32,346 nt of DNA from an uncultured Bacteroidales bacterium (GTDB lineage: Bacteria > Bacteroidota > Bacteroidia > Bacteroidales > F082). This document shows, piece by piece, positions 15,811 to 24,459 of this stretch. Each line of letters begins with the position of its first letter. Within the stretch, counting starts at the first letter, position 1. A program made the position numbers and the translations under genes. Under the pieces are notes generated by a model. It did not search any database, was not told the DNA's origin, and saw nothing but the letters and a program-made list of their open reading frames with translations. The DNA lies in the NCBI GenBank assembly GCA_947305795.1, contig CAMZEK010000030.1, positions 1 through 32,346 of the forward strand, given 5' to 3'.

Positions 15811-16983
15811 ATGAAAATACTATTCATATTGGATCATCCTTTTCCACCGAATGTAAGGGTTGAAAATGAAATGAAAGCTTTGACTGATGCTGGAAACGAT
15901 GTTCATGTCGCCTGTGTCCAAAAAGGTGGTGAACCTTTGAATGAAAAGACCATTTATGGCATGGTCCATCGTAAGCCCATGTCGAAGTTCATATACAAGT
16001 CGAGTGTTGGAGTATTGAAGTTTCCATTCTATTTCAACTATTGGAGGCGTTTTGTAGATGATCTGTTTGCCCAAGAACACTTCGATGCAATACATATTTG
16101 CGATTTGCCGTTGGCGAAAATAGGGTATGAGGCAAAAATCAAATATGGAACCATTTTTGTGCTTGACTTGTTCGAAAATTGGCCCGTACTATTGCAGCTT
16201 TCCACACATACCAACACCTTATTGGGAAAGATATTATCTACTTATAATCAATGGGTTAGGTATGAGAAAGAGATGTGTGAGTTGGCCGATAGGGTTATTG
16301 TGGTAGTTGAAGAGGCTAAAACGAGAATTGAGGCTTTGGGAATACCGCCATACAAAGTCGTTGTGATTTCCAATACTTTGGATATTGGCCAGTTTGATGT
16401 GCCCCAAAGGAAAGCGTTTAATGCCAGTGTAATAAGGATGTTGTATGTGGGGGGGATAAACTATCACAGAGGCATACAATATGTGATTAAGGCCATTTCC
16501 ATCCTAAAAGAAAAGAATGTCCCCGTCCATTTTGATTTGGTTGGCGGAGGTAGCTATGTGGAGAACATCAAGAGCCTCATCGCAGAATTGCAAGTTCAGG
16601 ACAATGTGACGGTCCATGGCTATAAGCCATATACCCAAATCCGTGATTTGTACGAATCGGCCAATATCGCTTTGATTCCTCATGTTAAATCGGGCCATAC
16701 TGACAATACCATACCTAATAAGATTTTCCAGTATATGTATGCCGAAATACCAACGATTGTATCCAATTGCAACCCGTTGGTGCGAATCATAAACGAAACG
16801 AGAAGTGGCCTTAGCTATCATTACGACCAGCCTGAAGAATTGGCGGCCATCGTCGCCGATTTATACGAACATCCCGAAAAACTGGATGAGTACATCAAAC
16901 ACGGCCGTCAGGCTGTGATTGACAAGTATAATTGGAAAGTGGATGGTAGGAAATTGGTCGAGTTTTATGCAGGCCTCTCTTGA
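15811..16983 (+). CDS. Glycosyltransferase, GT-B fold (family 4-like)
   Basis: This 390-residue cytoplasmic enzyme has two Rossmann-like halves. The N-terminal half starts MKILFILDHPFPPNVRVENE, typical of GT4 acceptor domains. The C-terminal half has LYVGGINYHRGIQYVIKAI and FDLVGGGSYVENIKSLI, then HGYKPYTQIRDLYESANIALIPH and the NKIFQYMYAEIPTIVSN donor-binding segment. It should transfer a sugar from an NDP-sugar to a lipid-linked or surface glycan. Neither donor nor acceptor can be named. It lies 19 nt before wecB, probably in one operon. Confidence 0.9.
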   Translation: MKILFILDHPFPPNVRVENEMKALTDAGNDVHVACVQKGGEPLNEKTIYGMVHRKPMSKFIYKSSVGVLKFPFYFNYWRRFVDDLFAQEHFDAIHICDLPLAKIGYEAKIKYGTIFVLDLFENWPVLLQLSTHTNTLLGKILSTYNQWVRYEKEMCELADRVIVVVEEAKTRIEALGIPPYKVVVISNTLDIGQFDVPQRKAFNASVIRMLYVGGINYHRGIQYVIKAISILKEKNVPVHFDLVGGGSYVENIKSLIAELQVQDNVTVHGYKPYTQIRDLYESANIALIPHVKSGHTDNTIPNKIFQYMYAEIPTIVSNCNPLVRIINETRSGLSYHYDQPEELAAIVADLYEHPEKLDEYIKHGRQAVIDKYNWKVDGRKLVEFYAGLS

Positions 16984-17002
16984 AATTTAATATTTGGCTC
17001 GT

Positions 17003-18154
17003 ATGAAAAAGATAATGTTGGTTTTCGGCACACATCCCGAGGCGATTAAGATGTGTCCGTTGGTGATTGAGTTAAAGAAACACCCCGATGTTTTTGAAAC
17101 GAAGGTGTGTGTCACGGGCCAGCATCGCGAAATGCTCGACCAGGTTTTGAAGATTTTTGGCGTTGTTCCTGATTATGACCTGAATATCATGAAGCAAGGT
17201 CAGGATTTGTATGATGTTACCTCAAAAGTTTTGATGGGTATGAGGAATGTGCTACAGGAAGCGAAGCCAGATGTGGTTTTGGTTCATGGTGACACCACCA
17301 CCAGTATGGCGGCAGCGCTGGCAGCGTTCTATCAGCAGATTCAAGTGGGACATGTGGAGGCGGGATTGCGTACACACAATATCTATAGTCCTTGGCCAGA
17401 GGAGATGAATCGTCAAATCACAGGGCGAATTGCTTCAATCAACTTTGCTCCGACCCAGCTAAGCCGCCAGAACCTGTTGAAGGAAGGTGTCTCGGACAAA
17501 AGAATAACGGTTACAGGCAATACGGTTATCGACGCACTCCAAATGATTGTGGCCAAAATGAGTTCTGATGATGGACTCAACAAAGTTTTGAAAAACAAAT
17601 TGTTGTCGTTTGGCTATGACATTGGGCGTTTAACATGTGGGAAAAAGCTTGTCCTAATCACTGGGCATCGGAGAGAAAATTTTGGAGCGGGTTTCTTGAA
17701 TATCTGCAACGCCATCAAAGAGCTTGCGCAGACCTATATGGATGTTGATTTTGTTTATCCTATGCACTTGAACCCCAATGTTAGAAAGCCAATCCATGAG
17801 GTTTTTGGCGAGGATTTGACGCAATTGGGCAATGTTTTCTTTATCGAACCGCTTGAATACTTGGAGTTTGTCTATTTGATGACGAGGGCCTCAATAGTGC
17901 TTACCGATAGTGGTGGCATTCAGGAGGAAGCTCCAGGGTTGGGGAAGCCTGTTCTTGTGATGCGCGACACAACTGAGCGTCCCGAGGCTGTTGAGACAGG
18001 CACGGTGAAACTGGTTGGCACAGATAAGGAAAAGATTATCAAAGGCGTTTCACTACTATTGGATGATGCCAATGAGTATAGGAAGATGTCGCAGGCGGTG
18101 AATCCTTATGGTGATGGTAAGGCGTGTCAAAGAATTATTCAAGCGTTGAGGTAG
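17003..18154 (+). CDS. wecB: UDP-N-acetylglucosamine 2-epimerase (non-hydrolysing)
   Basis: This 383-residue enzyme of the WecB/MnaA family converts UDP-GlcNAc to UDP-ManNAc for surface glycans. Visible motifs are [30 protein letters not shown] (catalytic acidic residues), [11 protein letters not shown], and [20 protein letters not shown] with [10 protein letters not shown] for UDP binding. The near-invariant N-terminal GTRPEAIK reads GTHPEAIK here: codon CAT instead of CGT, replacing an Arg that helps bind the UDP phosphates. I chose the ATG at 17003 over an in-frame TTG at 16994. Its stop lies 3 nt from the stop of the convergent LicD gene. Confidence 0.93.
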   Translation: MKKIMLVFGTHPEAIKMCPLVIELKKHPDVFETKVCVTGQHREMLDQVLKIFGVVPDYDLNIMKQGQDLYDVTSKVLMGMRNVLQEAKPDVVLVHGDTTTSMAAALAAFYQQIQVGHVEAGLRTHNIYSPWPEEMNRQITGRIASINFAPTQLSRQNLLKEGVSDKRITVTGNTVIDALQMIVAKMSSDDGLNKVLKNKLLSFGYDIGRLTCGKKLVLITGHRRENFGAGFLNICNAIKELAQTYMDVDFVYPMHLNPNVRKPIHEVFGEDLTQLGNVFFIEPLEYLEFVYLMTRASIVLTDSGGIQEEAPGLGKPVLVMRDTTERPEAVETGTVKLVGTDKEKIIKGVSLLLDDANEYRKMSQAVNPYGDGKACQRIIQALR

Positions 18155-18157
18155 GGG

Positions 18158-18967
18158 TCAGTGCAAATCTAAATCAACATAAATGATATGTGTATGCTGT
18201 TGTTCTTTTTTGGGCAGCTTCATATAGTCGCCATAGATGCTTGAAAGGTATTTATTTGGATTTGATGGACCCAAAAATGTTTTACTTTCAAAAGAGATGT
18301 CTTTTAGAGGAAAGACTACATCGTGAGGATAGGAGTTGCCATAGACATTAAACTGTTTAGCGTACCCGACATTTGTTTTTTTGCCAAGATTAATCATCCC
18401 CCAAACAATGTCAAGGCTTAATTTGATGATGGGGAATGCTATCGAAGCCAAATGGCTTTTTAAGGTTACACTTTGCTTGACAGAAAAGAAATGGCAGGTT
18501 TTCTGGTACCAGTGCATGATGAATTTTTGCAGTTTGCGATTGACTTTTGGATAGGGCTTGGCTTCAAAAATATCAATGTATAGTCCTTTATTATAGTCTC
18601 TTGTGAAATCTTCATGCTTCGTAATGTAGAGTGAGTTTTTGTCTCTTACTTTATCAATTAAGAGACGATATGATGGGTCGGTGTCTTTGGTCTGGAGGAA
18701 AAGGTTAGCGGGCAATTCCTTTGGTGCTATTTCCAAAAATCGACGGTAATCTTCGGATGGCATGGTAATATCTATGTCATCATCCCAGGGGATGAAGCCC
18801 CCGTGTCGCACTGCACCGAGCAATGTCCCGAAGTCAATCCAATATTTGATTCCGTGTTTGCGGCATATTTTGTCGATTTCGACGAGAATATCCAAAAGGC
18901 GCAATTGTACCTTTCTTAGCAAAGTGCCTTCACCGTTAATGTGAGAGAAATCATCCATGTTATCCAT
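18158..18967 (-). CDS. LicD-family nucleotidyltransferase-fold protein
   Basis: This 269-residue protein has the LicD core at about 25-75: EIDKICRKHGIKYWIDFGTL, then LGAVRHGGFIPWDDDIDI with the metal-binding aspartates, then MPSEDYRRFLE. LicD-type proteins attach phosphocholine or similar phospho-groups to surface glycans and are common in capsule and LPS loci. The C-terminus (LGPSNPNKYLSSIYGDYMKLP) is also typical. The start overlaps the stop of the methyltransferase gene by 1 nt (TAATG), so the two are coupled. It converges on wecB. Confidence 0.9.
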   Translation of the reverse strand: MDNMDDFSHINGEGTLLRKVQLRLLDILVEIDKICRKHGIKYWIDFGTLLGAVRHGGFIPWDDDIDITMPSEDYRRFLEIAPKELPANLFLQTKDTDPSYRLLIDKVRDKNSLYITKHEDFTRDYNKGLYIDIFEAKPYPKVNRKLQKFIMHWYQKTCHFFSVKQSVTLKSHLASIAFPIIKLSLDIVWGMINLGKKTNVGYAKQFNVYGNSYPHDVVFPLKDISFESKTFLGPSNPNKYLSSIYGDYMKLPKKEQQHTHIIYVDLDLH

Positions 18968-19593
18968 TATTTTGAAGCAACAATTCTGATATAGGTTTCA
19001 TTGGTGCCTTTATAGGGTGCAAATCCCTTTTGTTCTTTGGCATAGTCGAGCTTGAAACCAAGAACAGCCAATTCCTTGCAAAATGATTCAAAATGGATGA
19101 ACCGCCTGTAATGATCGTTGAGAATAAAAGCATCGGGCTCGCCTTCAACGGGGATTCCTACTTGGTATATCTCGTTTTTTTGTCCTCGGACCTCGACGCA
19201 AAGTTTCCCTTTGGGATTGAGGTTGCAAAATGCCCATCTTGTCACCTTTTCTTCTTGTTGTTTTGATATGGAGTGAAGGGTGAAACGCGAATAGACAATG
19301 TCGAATTTGTTGCTATCGTCCAAACAAGTGAAATCCGCGCATTTGAAAGACAAGTTTTCGACTTTTCTATAACGGTAGTTGAGCAGTTCTATGATGTTTT
19401 CGCATTGGTCGAGGGCAGTCACTTGCGCGTTGGCATTTGCGAAATAGATGGCGTCGCGCCCGTTGCCGCAACCCAATTCGATGATGCTTTTCCCTTCAAT
19501 GTCAAGGGCTTCGGCAATATATCTTGCAAACAAAGAGGGTTGTTCGCCTTCCGATTGCTTTGAATAGATGTTTTTCCAGTAGTTTTTGTCCAT
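18967..19593 (-). CDS. Class I SAM-dependent methyltransferase
   Basis: This 208-residue protein has motif I IIELGCGNGRDAIYFA (about 36-51), an acidic ALDQ strand after it, and later FDIVYSRFTLHSIS and LNPKGKLCVEVRG. It uses SAM. The substrate is unknown, but the operon with LicD and glycosyltransferases suggests a glycan or glycolipid. I use the ATG at 19593. A GTG three codons upstream overlaps the stop of the upstream pseudogene (GTGA) and could also serve, so the precise start is uncertain. Confidence 0.87.
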   Translation of the reverse strand: MDKNYWKNIYSKQSEGEQPSLFARYIAEALDIEGKSIIELGCGNGRDAIYFANANAQVTALDQCENIIELLNYRYRKVENLSFKCADFTCLDDSNKFDIVYSRFTLHSISKQQEEKVTRWAFCNLNPKGKLCVEVRGQKNEIYQVGIPVEGEPDAFILNDHYRRFIHFESFCKELAVLGFKLDYAKEQKGFAPYKGTNETYIRIVASK

Positions 19594-19795
19594 GCTTGTC
19601 ACTCGTTATTTTGAATTATCACTTCCCAATGCCCGCCTTTGTTTGGGCCGATGCGGGTTAGGCGGCCTGTGGATTTTAGTTGTTGGATATTCCATTCGAC
19701 ACCTCGGAGCGATAGCCCTGTTAGTTTCGCTATTTCAGGTTTCGTGATTTTGGGATTGTTGATCATTAAGTTTAGAATTATTTCTGCTGTTTTCT

Positions 19796-19843
19796 CCACA
19801 GTTTCTTCCACAGTTTCTCCCATAGTTTTTCCCACAGTTTCTA
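19796..19843 (-). repeat. Four degenerate 12-bp tandem units in the pseudogene
   Basis: Four 12-bp units resembling CCACAGTTTCTC stand in tandem. On the coding strand they give repeated ET(V/M)xxT-type tetrapeptides between the two winged-helix units. Because the units are multiples of 3 bp, copy-number change would keep the frame. Confidence 0.7.
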
Positions 19844-20055
19844 TTATACTGTCATTTTCGGTAACATTCTCAGTAACTTTCCAATGTCCGTTCTTGCGCG
19901 TTCCAACTCTAACAATGAGACCGTTTTGCTTGAGGAAAGCAATATTGTTTCTAATAATCTTGGGGCTTATTCCTATTTTACTGCTCAATTCGGCTTGGGT
20001 AATCATATTGTTTGATTTGATTAACTCCATAATCTTTCTTTGATTGGGAGAGAGA

Positions 20056-20091
20056 TTTTTTAGGTCGTTTTTTAGGTCGTTTTTTAGGTCG
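20056..20091 (-). repeat. Three perfect 12-bp tandem units in the pseudogene
   Basis: TTTTTTAGGTCG is repeated three times exactly. On the coding strand it encodes DLKN repeated three times, just before the first winged helix. It looks like a linker-length microsatellite. Confidence 0.85.
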
Positions 20092-20377
20092 TTTTCTGCT
20101 GTGGCGACATTTTCTGTCTCATTCTTAGTATCGAGATGAACTGTCACCATAATCCCGCCAGAAATCTGCTGCCATTCGGGGGCTTTGTGGCCCATTAATC
20201 CATTGTGCCACAGTTTCTTTTCCAAGCCTCACGCCAACCACGGTGCCGTCATCGTCCACGCCAATATAAACCGTTCCACCTTTGGCATTGGCAAACGCCA
20301 CTAATCCGACAATCACCTTGTCGGAAAAAGACGACTTGAACTCCGTATGTGAATCTTCCTGCTTGGGTATCATGGCA

Positions 20378-21691
20378 TCATTCCGTTATTGTTTTATCCA
20401 GCAGTTTCCCATATTCCCCCGCCAAAGCTCTCCTTGAGTATTTCTCCACTTCTTTGCTCTCATTTGAGGGCAATCCATTCTCCAAATACTTCTGGTGTAG
20501 GTCTTTAACGATTTCCTTTATTTTCTCCTTGTCCTCGAAACTGACGGTTTGACCAGCATTGGTTTCTTTGAGGATTCGCGCTGCGTCGCCGTTTTCAGGG
20601 CCGATACAAAGAACGGGACGTCCCGAGGCCATGTACTCGAACAGCTTTCCTGTCAGTAAACCTTTGGCGCGGGGTTCGCTGTCAGGCATAAGCAGGAGCA
20701 ACAACAGAGAGGAACTGCGATGTACTGTCGACACTTCACTATGCGGAATGTAAGAGGAATAACTCACATGCTTGCTTAATCCTTGTGCCTCAATGCATTG
20801 GACTACCGAACTGTCAATCTGACCAATCATGTTGATTTTTAAATCTTTGGCAAATCCATTGTCTGTTTTGACGAGTTCACCGATGGCTTCCCAAAGCGTC
20901 TCTGGGTTTTGTGCCTTCGAAAGCATTCCCAAATAGGTGATGCTAAATTTTTCAGAAGGCGTGAAGACCGTTTTGGTGTCATCATTGCGGTCGAAGCCGT
21001 TGTAGATTACTCTTACATTCCTGTTACCCAGCCTTCCGAGTCTTCTTGCACCGTCGGGTGCCACGGTGACCACTTTGTCGGCTAAGGTCAGCACTTCGCG
21101 TTCCAAACGATGGTGCTTGCGGCTGGCCCATTTTGTGAGGCGTAGGTTGCTGAAGTAGTCGATTTCGGTCCAAGGGTCGCGGAAATCGGCAATCCACGGA
21201 ATGTTCAACTCTTCCTTCAACTTCATGGCTATCAAGTGCATAGAGTGGGGCGGCCCCGTGCTGATGATGGCATCCACGGGGTGTTCTTTCAGATAGTGTT
21301 TTAGGAACTTTACCGATGGACAAATCCATAAGCAGCGGGCATCAGGGATGAACAGGTTACCGCGAATCCACATTGATAGATTCTTCTTCCAGCCTTGTTT
21401 CTTTTCGTTTTCCTCAATGAACCCCATTTTTATAGTTTCCTCTTTCTTGATGCCAAGGAACTTTTTATAAAAAGTGTATGGCTCGACAATCGGTCTCCTG
21501 ATGACTTCCACTTCGGGCACAATATCCTTCTCCAAAGATTTGTCAATAATCGGATACTCAGCGTTTTCCGTAGTGTAAATCACGGGTTGCCAGCCAAATT
21601 CGGGCAGATATTTGGACATCTTCAGCCAACGTTGTACGCCGCTGCCACCCGACGGGGGCCAATAATAGGTGATGATTAAGACGCGTTTCAT
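20378..21691 (-). CDS. Glycosyltransferase, GT-B fold (group 1)
   Basis: This 437-residue protein begins MKRVLIITYYWPPSGGSGVQ, the usual start of Bacteroidetes group 1 transferases. The N-terminal half has ISTGPPHSMHLIAMKLKEEL and IPWIADFRDPWTEIDY. The C-terminal half has NGFDRND, FSITYLGMLSK, and the donor-site region KLFEYMASGRPVLCIGPENG. I chose the ATG at 21691 because it overlaps the YfhO stop by 4 nt (ATGA); the longer frame to 21796 has no family-like sequence. It probably adds a sugar to a surface glycan or glycolipid. The pseudogene start is 4 nt downstream of its stop. Confidence 0.9.
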   Translation of the reverse strand: MKRVLIITYYWPPSGGSGVQRWLKMSKYLPEFGWQPVIYTTENAEYPIIDKSLEKDIVPEVEVIRRPIVEPYTFYKKFLGIKKEETIKMGFIEENEKKQGWKKNLSMWIRGNLFIPDARCLWICPSVKFLKHYLKEHPVDAIISTGPPHSMHLIAMKLKEELNIPWIADFRDPWTEIDYFSNLRLTKWASRKHHRLEREVLTLADKVVTVAPDGARRLGRLGNRNVRVIYNGFDRNDDTKTVFTPSEKFSITYLGMLSKAQNPETLWEAIGELVKTDNGFAKDLKINMIGQIDSSVVQCIEAQGLSKHVSYSSYIPHSEVSTVHRSSSLLLLLLMPDSEPRAKGLLTGKLFEYMASGRPVLCIGPENGDAARILKETNAGQTVSFEDKEKIKEIVKDLHQKYLENGLPSNESKEVEKYSRRALAGEYGKLLDKTITE

Positions 21692-24201
21692 GCCTTTTCT
21701 TTTTTTATGGGTTTGACGGTAAACACTATGGCAGCAATCAGCCCCAATATCAATATCAACGAACTGACGAGTTGTAGGCTGTTGCCCATTTTCCATGCCT
21801 TGGGCGCATATTCCATCACGATTTCATGGTTGCCACTCGGCACAAGAGCACAACGCAGCAGGTAGTTTGCCCTGAGCAAAGGTTGTTCCTCGCCGTCAAC
21901 GAACATTTTCCAGCCTTTCTCTGTCCAAATCTCAGAAAAAACTACCAAATAGTTTTTTGCTGTTGAGCCCGCTGAAATGCCGTTGAATCTGTAAGTCAGC
22001 TTGTTAGGCAGATACTCTTCCAATGTGACATTTGGTAAAATGCTATCTGTAAGTCTGTAATTTCCAACTTGTTGCTCAAACTCCTTGTGCATGATGGCGG
22101 TATGCTGCAAATCGGTGCTTGCGATGGCGTCGATTTCCTCGTTGGGCGTGTCAACCCAATGGATGTCATTTGCCACCCAAGCGTTGCCAAATGCAAAAGG
22201 ATTTTGGAATGGTTGGCTGTTGGGATTGTAGATGATGTATTTAGTGTTCAGCATGTTGAGTACTTTCTGTTGGGCCAATGCTTGCATCAAATCGTCACCG
22301 GTTTTTGCGCTTCTGAGCTGATTCAACTCACCGCCAAGGTATTGTGTGATGATATCTTGGTAACGGCGTAATTTGGCTCCAGAATAGCCGCCCAGAGACT
22401 TGTGGAAATAACAAGTGCTGGCATCGTTGAACATATCCTTCGTGATGTCGGCAACCCTGAAATCCAGTGAGTTGTCGTTTAAAATGGCTTGGTCGGCGGT
22501 AGAGGCGACAAAGGGCTTGTTGAACTTGGTCTTGTCGATGAAGTTGTCGTTGTTGAGGTAGCGCTTGTCAATGGGGAACATGTCGACCAGAACGAGTACG
22601 GCCAAGATGGGGAAAGCGATCTGGCCTTTCAGTTTACCCTTGCCGTAGAGGAAAATCGGGACGGCGGCAAGGAGAATGAAAATGAGGCTGCGCAAGGCAT
22701 CCTTGCGGAAAATGGCTGCGCGAACGTCTTCCAATTGCGTAGCAAACGCTTGATAGACAGCGCCGTCCTTGCCCGAACCAAGTTGAGCGAATTGTTCGGC
22801 CTCGCCTTGGCTGAGGAAGCTGAAGAAGGCTTTCGGCGCGATGTAGAACAAGAGGCAGACGCCCGCCGTAATGCCAAGTGCGATATAAAACTTTTTGATG
22901 TTTTGTTTGAAGCTTTCAGGACTTTTAGCGATTTCGGCCAAGCCAAGGAATCCCAACAGCGGCATGGTGACCTCAGCGATAACTAAAGTCATGGAAACCG
23001 CTCGGAATTTATCGTAACCAGGGAAGTGGTCGAGGAAGAAGTTGGTAAATCCCATGAAGTTCTTGCCCCAACTGAGCAGAATGGACAACAGGGTTGCGAT
23101 GAGCAAAGCCCATTTAAGCTTGCCTTTTACTGTCAGCGCACCTAATACGAAGAGAAACACCACAATAGCACCCACATACACAGGGCCGCTGGTGCCAGGC
23201 TGGTCACCCCAATAGGCGTTGCTCTGCGCGATGCTGTCCTTGAATCGGTTGTCACTGACTTTGTTCAAGACGGGATTTTGTTTTCCGATATAGGCTGAGG
23301 CACCACCTTTTGCATTGGGAATCAGCAGACTCCAGGTCTCGCCCTTGCCGTAGCTCCATTGCGTGATGTAGTCGCGGTCGAGACCTTTGGTTTGGTTGTC
23401 CTCGTTGCGGGTTAGCACGGGTTTGCCGCGAGTAGTTTCCTTGCCGAATTCATAGTTGCCGTAAAGTGAGGTTGAGCAGGTCAGAATACCGATTATGGCT
23501 GCCACGACCAAACCTATAGAAGCCTTGAGGAAGTGGGCCAGATTCTTATCTCTGAGGTCGCTGATGAGTTCGGCAATGACCAAAATGGCAATGATTATGG
23601 CCAGGTAATAAGTGATTTGCAAGTGGTTGGTGCGCACTTCAAAAGCCAAGGCGAAAGCAGTCAAAAGCCATCCCCATAGGTATTTGCCTTTGTAGGTAAG
23701 CAATACGCCCGCAATGACGGCAGGCATGTATGCCATAGCCATGGCTTTGGCGTTGTGGCCTGCGCCTATAACTATAAACAGGTACGAGGTGAATCCGTAG
23801 GCAATGGCTCCGATGAAGCTGATCCAAAAGCCACAGTCAAGTACCAAAAGCAGGATGAAAAATCCCATCATACTGATAAATACGGAACCGAGAGGATGGG
23901 GGAAACCTAAAGTGAGTCCTAGATAGAAGGGATTGGTTAGGTTGCCTTTCGACTTGATTGAGATGTTCCAACTTGGCATTCCACCGAAGGCCGAGTTGGT
24001 CCAAAGGGTCTGTTCGCCAGTGGCTTCTTTGAACTCAACGATTTCCTGCGCCATGCCTTTGTGCATCTCGATGTCGTGTTGCTTGATGTGTTTGCCTTCC
24101 AAAACGGGGTTGAAATAGACCAACGTGATGGCAGCAAAGGCGACGATGGCGGCTATGATACTGAGGAAGTGTTTGTTTTTCTGTAAAAATGTATTGTTCA
24201 T
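21688..24201 (-). CDS. YfhO-family large membrane protein
   Basis: This 837-residue protein has a signal-anchor helix (about 12-33), a conserved N-terminal loop (FKEATGEQTLWTNSAFGGMPSW), then many hydrophobic helices up to about residue 560. A C-terminal extracytoplasmic domain (about 560-800) and a last helix follow. The layout and SAFGGMP-type loop fit the bacterial YfhO family, which is GT-C-like. Some YfhO proteins glycosylate lipoteichoic acid, but the Bacteroidetes members have no proven substrate. The neighbouring glycosyltransferases support a role in glycan or lipid modification at the membrane. It starts 15 nt after the DUF4834-like gene. Confidence 0.85.
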   Translation of the reverse strand: MNNTFLQKNKHFLSIIAAIVAFAAITLVYFNPVLEGKHIKQHDIEMHKGMAQEIVEFKEATGEQTLWTNSAFGGMPSWNISIKSKGNLTNPFYLGLTLGFPHPLGSVFISMMGFFILLLVLDCGFWISFIGAIAYGFTSYLFIVIGAGHNAKAMAMAYMPAVIAGVLLTYKGKYLWGWLLTAFALAFEVRTNHLQITYYLAIIIAILVIAELISDLRDKNLAHFLKASIGLVVAAIIGILTCSTSLYGNYEFGKETTRGKPVLTRNEDNQTKGLDRDYITQWSYGKGETWSLLIPNAKGGASAYIGKQNPVLNKVSDNRFKDSIAQSNAYWGDQPGTSGPVYVGAIVVFLFVLGALTVKGKLKWALLIATLLSILLSWGKNFMGFTNFFLDHFPGYDKFRAVSMTLVIAEVTMPLLGFLGLAEIAKSPESFKQNIKKFYIALGITAGVCLLFYIAPKAFFSFLSQGEAEQFAQLGSGKDGAVYQAFATQLEDVRAAIFRKDALRSLIFILLAAVPIFLYGKGKLKGQIAFPILAVLVLVDMFPIDKRYLNNDNFIDKTKFNKPFVASTADQAILNDNSLDFRVADITKDMFNDASTCYFHKSLGGYSGAKLRRYQDIITQYLGGELNQLRSAKTGDDLMQALAQQKVLNMLNTKYIIYNPNSQPFQNPFAFGNAWVANDIHWVDTPNEEIDAIASTDLQHTAIMHKEFEQQVGNYRLTDSILPNVTLEEYLPNKLTYRFNGISAGSTAKNYLVVFSEIWTEKGWKMFVDGEEQPLLRANYLLRCALVPSGNHEIVMEYAPKAWKMGNSLQLVSSLILILGLIAAIVFTVKPIKKEKA

Positions 24202-24216
24202 AAGTGCTATGTTTTC

Positions 24217-24429
24217 CTATTCAACTTCTTCAAAATCAGTGTATTCTCCAATGTTTGGATTAATGCGTGGGTTTTTGGGATTGCTGGCATTGTCCTTGGT
24301 TTCGTTTTGGGCAAAATGCTCCATTTCTCGATTCAACCGTTTGATTTTGCGGTTGAATATCAGCTTGACAATCATGCTGAAAGCATAAAAAATCAAGACG
24401 ATGACGATTAGTATGCTGAAGAGTATCAT
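24217..24429 (-). CDS. Small membrane protein, DUF4834-like
   Basis: This 70-residue protein has one N-terminal membrane helix (about 2-25), a basic stretch (RKIKRLNRE), a polar middle, and the ending GEYTDFEEVE. The hydrophobic start and the GEY-x-D-(Y/F)EE ending match the Bacteroidetes DUF4834 family as I remember it. Function is unknown. The gene sits between the GT2 gene (30-nt gap) and the YfhO gene (15-nt gap) in the same orientation, so it is probably co-expressed. Confidence 0.7.
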   Translation of the reverse strand: MILFSILIVIVLIFYAFSMIVKLIFNRKIKRLNREMEHFAQNETKDNASNPKNPRINPNIGEYTDFEEVE

Positions 24430-24459
24430 GCGATTTTATATTAATAAGGTGCCGCGAAG

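Larger units (their letters stand above)
19599..20373 (-). pseudogene. Remnant of an AlbA_2/GHKL-ATPase transcriptional-regulator-like gene
   Basis: The first 60 codons (from the ATG at 20373) encode the start of an AlbA_2 (Schlafen-type) domain: HTEFKSSFSDKVIVGLVAFA, NAKGGTVYIGVDDDG, GKETVAQWIN. After 20194 this frame degenerates and stops. From about 20183 another frame continues with the end of the GHKL domain (APEWQQISGGIMVTVHL), a DLKN repeat and two winged-helix units (about 56-118 and 145-205), each ending in GHWKV or GHWEV. Intact proteins of this family are about 450-550 residues, so roughly 300 central residues are missing and the frame is shifted. The C-terminal piece could still be made as a small HTH protein, but the sequence best fits internal deletion. 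It lies between glycan genes that are otherwise intact. Confidence 0.8.

Noticed and set aside
19796-20091. Short tandem units as a CRISPR array
   Set aside because: Units are directly adjacent 12-mers without spacers and are in frame with protein-coding sequence.
20378-21796. Extended N-terminus of the GT-B transferase to 21796
   Set aside because: The extra 35 residues are antisense to the YfhO gene end and unlike the family; the ATGA overlap at 21688-21691 gives the natural start.
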